DNA of 64,000 bases from Archegozetes longisetosus (taxonomy: Eukaryota; Arthropoda; Arachnida; Sarcoptiformes; Trhypochthoniidae). The translations under genes were made by a program, and so were the position numbers. Within the stretch, counting starts at the first letter, position 1, and each line of letters opens with the position of its first letter. The stretch covers positions 10,313,855 through 10,377,854 of the forward strand of contig JAEMBT020000006.1 of the NCBI GenBank assembly GCA_018873245.2, in the 5' to 3' direction. Positions 61,600 through 64,000 of the stretch are shown here, piece after piece. Under the pieces are notes generated by a model. It ran no database searches. It saw only the letters and a program-made list of their open reading frames with translations, and was not told the origin of the DNA.

Positions 61600-62855
61600 A
61601 AGTCTATGTCTAACACTATCTCTACCAATACTATCCATTCGATTACAGCCGGCATTTTGCTATTAAGCCTTATTATCAAACACTTTGTCACCATTTCTCG
61701 TCCAATATTTGCATCAAATTGTTTTTAATAGAATTACTATTTACTTGATTATTATGAGGACTAAGTTGCTGAAACATATTTTCCATTTTTATACTAATTA
61801 TTTATCAGCTACATTATCTCTTGACACTTTTTTAGTTTTAATTAACCTACAACCAACTCAGTATCAATTTTACATTCATTTAGGGTCTTGTTTTATTCAA
61901 TTTTGTTTTCATTTTCATTTTATTCTCATTTTATTCTCATTTGACTCTGATTTTTACCATTTTAGTCATCTTTATAACTATCCCTTCGCCTTATCCGTGA
62001 TCCCAATTAATGGCCCAAAATCGCATCCCATTCACATCTCTATTATTTTCCTCTGCCATCATATCATTTCCACCTTTTACTCATCTCTCGCTTCAATCCT
62101 ATTTGTTGATCGAATTGAATCATTAATTCTTTTCATTTAATGTCTAAATATTTGATTTAATCCTTAAGAAGATGTTTATCTGTTTGCCGATAATTTTGAT
62201 CCAATGATTGCAATGGTGTATGAGATGTCTGCCGGGTGTGTCACTTATTATCAATTGTTTGCATTCATCGATTCTGATTATTAAATGTGATTCAATTGAG
62301 TCATCTCTACTATTTTTATGTGTTTTATCAATAACTCTGACATTTGATTATTTGAAATCTAGCTATCTTATTTTGCTTTATTATCATTAAAAGTCTGAGT
62401 AAATATTATCTTCAGTTTCATTCATTTTATCCAACATTTCAAAGCAAATCAATTCATTCATTATTTTCAATATTGAATATATTTGACGAGCTTTGAGGTT
62501 TAATTTGAATTGAGTCTAAAATTAGTTGAATATGAGAAGAATGGATAGAAATATTTATCAAAATTGGTTGACTTTATTAGAAACGGAACTATGAGTTATA
62601 TTAAAATTGACATTGTTGAGTGGTCATTTCTTAATTTGTTTAAATGCTTGTGAAAAACATATGACAAAAATAGTAAATGTTGTTATTTCGTGTCAATTCT
62701 GAACTATTTTTGAAACATTTTGATTAAATTAATCTATATTTAGACTATGATATTTGATTCATAAATAGCTGGTTGTTATGTGAAAAATTTCCAGATTCAT
62801 TATTTCATGAACAAATGGACATTTTCTAGATGAATGACGAATAAAAGCCAAATGA

Positions 62856-62902
62856 GAGCTAAATTAAGGTTAAATTAAAGCTAAATTAGAGGTAAATTAG
62901 AA
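62856..62902. repeat. About 11-bp tandem repeat, GCTAAATTA type
   Basis: Four diverged units share TAAATTA: GAGAGCTAAATTA, AGGTTAAATTA, AAGCTAAATTA and GAGGTAAATTA. Confidence 0.75.
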
Positions 62903-63342
62903 TGAGAAAATAGTTTAAAGAGGAGTGAAAGTAATGAATTGATAGTATCTGTTGAAAAAAGGTAACAGTGGTAGAGTCGTTTTTTTTACTCAAATCCTAA
63001 TCTAATCGTGAAGTTTTCGCTATTATTAGTTTATTCACTCAAATTATGCCCACGTATCGAAAACTTCTAATCTAAAGATTAGTACTTATAATTGAACAAT
63101 AAAAATACACAACAAGTGCTATCAAACCTAAAATTAGATGTTAATAAAAATATCTGGATTGATATCTGAAACGAGTGGTATTTGAAATATAGTGATCTAT
63201 TGTTTATGCTTATGTAAATCAATAAGTCAATCAATGCTTGTTCTGCTTTTATTCATTCAATTGTTTGAAAATGATCAAAAATTAAACCTAATATTAACTT
63301 AAATTCAACATGTTTGCTTTCTGAAAACTGCTCGATTTGTCA

Positions 63343-63422
63343 TTTTTATCCCCAATTTACGCTGTTTTTACCCCCAATTTATGCCATTTTGCCCCCAATT
63401 GATACTATTTTACCCCCAATTC
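63343..63422. repeat. About 22-bp minisatellite with CCCCAATT core
   Basis: Four units share TTTT-CCCCCAATT followed by a variable part: TATCCCCAATTTACGCTG, TTACCCCCAATTTATGCCA, TTGCCCCCAATTGATACTA and TTACCCCCAATTCCTCATA. The C-runs stand out in AT-rich surroundings. Confidence 0.85.
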
Positions 63423-64000
63423 CTCATATAGTCAATTCTGAGAAACCTGTGCATAGAATACACTCTTGAAAAGCTGTGCATTAAAGTGATAAGTTGTTAA
63501 ATAAATTGTAACAATCGGTAAGTGTTAAGATAAGAATAATAAAATTAGAACGAAGGGAGTATTGATAGAATTGATTTTAGTATTAAGATAGTTATTGGTT
63601 AGGGTTTTCTGCTAATTGATTGCACACCTGAACACGTTTGATTGCTTTTTATGTGTCTGTGAATCGCAACAGCAATAATATTAAAATATCATTTTAGATA
63701 AACTAATTAAAACCGTTAACGTTTAAGCTATGCTCCAATAGGGCCTTAATTTTAGGCTTGTTATCTCTTCGTTCTGAACAAGTAGACCTCGTCCAAACCA
63801 AGCCATTCATGTCTATCAGATTTATTTTCCATCGATGTTCACAACTATGTTATCATCGAATTTAGTCACATTTGATTCTTGAGCGAGCATTCAGTCGTTA
63901 ATTATGATTTTCAGAGTGATATCATTATGAATTGTGGAAAATTTTGTCTCAAATTTACCTCAAATTGATCTGAAACGTAAATATTAGATTATGAAAATTG

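Larger units (their letters stand above)
58432..64000. other. 5.6-kb region to the window end, no gene supported
   Basis: AT-rich sequence after corkscrew. It contains two small tandem repeats (62856-62902 and 63343-63422), a short exon-like frame at 59951-60022, and a signal-peptide-like open stretch near 61468-61599. A T-rich frame at 61685-62140 looks like chance. It could be intergenic, or the start of a gene running beyond 64000. Confidence 0.5.

Noticed and set aside
61685-62140. 151-codon open frame near the window end
   Set aside because: The sequence is strongly T-rich and the frame starts at a non-ATG codon. Its composition (Phe, Leu, Ile, His, Ser) is what such DNA gives in any frame.

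Overview
This window is eukaryotic nuclear DNA, most likely from an arthropod. It is AT-rich, most introns are about 50-75 nt with GT-AG ends, and the genes are compact with conserved metazoan products. The gene content (corkscrew/SHP2, bruno/CELF, a subito-type kinesin-6, a neprilysin-like M13 protein) fits an arthropod. A mite or other chelicerate is my guess from compactness alone and is not proven. All gene models come from reading splice sites against remembered family sequences. Start codons were moved to a real ATG wherever an open frame began at GTG or TTG.

Layout, left to right. 1-5790: WDR33, + strand, 5' end cut off by the window edge. 7396-10272: 6-phosphogluconate dehydrogenase (+). 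10399-11307: a C3orf33-like protein (-). 11568-13469: the 7SK capping enzyme MEPCE/Bin3 (-). 14578-14985: TRAPPC1 (+). 15126-16761: DDOST (-). 17717-18748: B3GALT6-like (-). 19397-23092: KIF20-type kinesin (+). 23224-24264: TFIIF beta, GTF2F2 (-). 26603-26955: a small secreted cationic peptide (-). 26956-32864: mostly gene-free. 32865-36732: OPA1 (+, 15 exons). 39562-42597: an M13 neprilysin-like protein whose zinc and catalytic residues are replaced (+). 43120-43835: mitochondrial ribosomal protein L20 (-). 44328-46841: NOC2, with two apparent one-base gaps in A-runs (+). 47706-48508: Cdc42 (+). 51875-53464: CELF/bruno (-). 54978-58431: corkscrew/SHP2 (+). 58432-64000: no gene I can support.

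The genes do not form one pathway; they are mostly housekeeping genes. Three themes stand out: RNA 3' end formation and transcription (WDR33, MEPCE, GTF2F2), secretion and glycosylation (TRAPPC1, DDOST, B3GALT6), and mitochondria (OPA1, mRpL20). Many neighbours are convergent, with about 125-140 nt between stop codons (Pgd/C3orf33, TRAPPC1/DDOST, KIF20/GTF2F2), so their 3' ends probably overlap.

The most unusual items are: the pseudo-protease of the M13 family; a roughly 300-bp inverted-repeat element present in three copies, each within about 130-210 bp of a start codon; a long near-perfect inverted repeat at 38145-38368; the secreted cationic peptide with LP and EPYA repeats; and a possible 38-residue single-span membrane micropeptide. 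I found no CRISPR array, no tRNA or rRNA gene, and no convincing wholly new multi-gene system.
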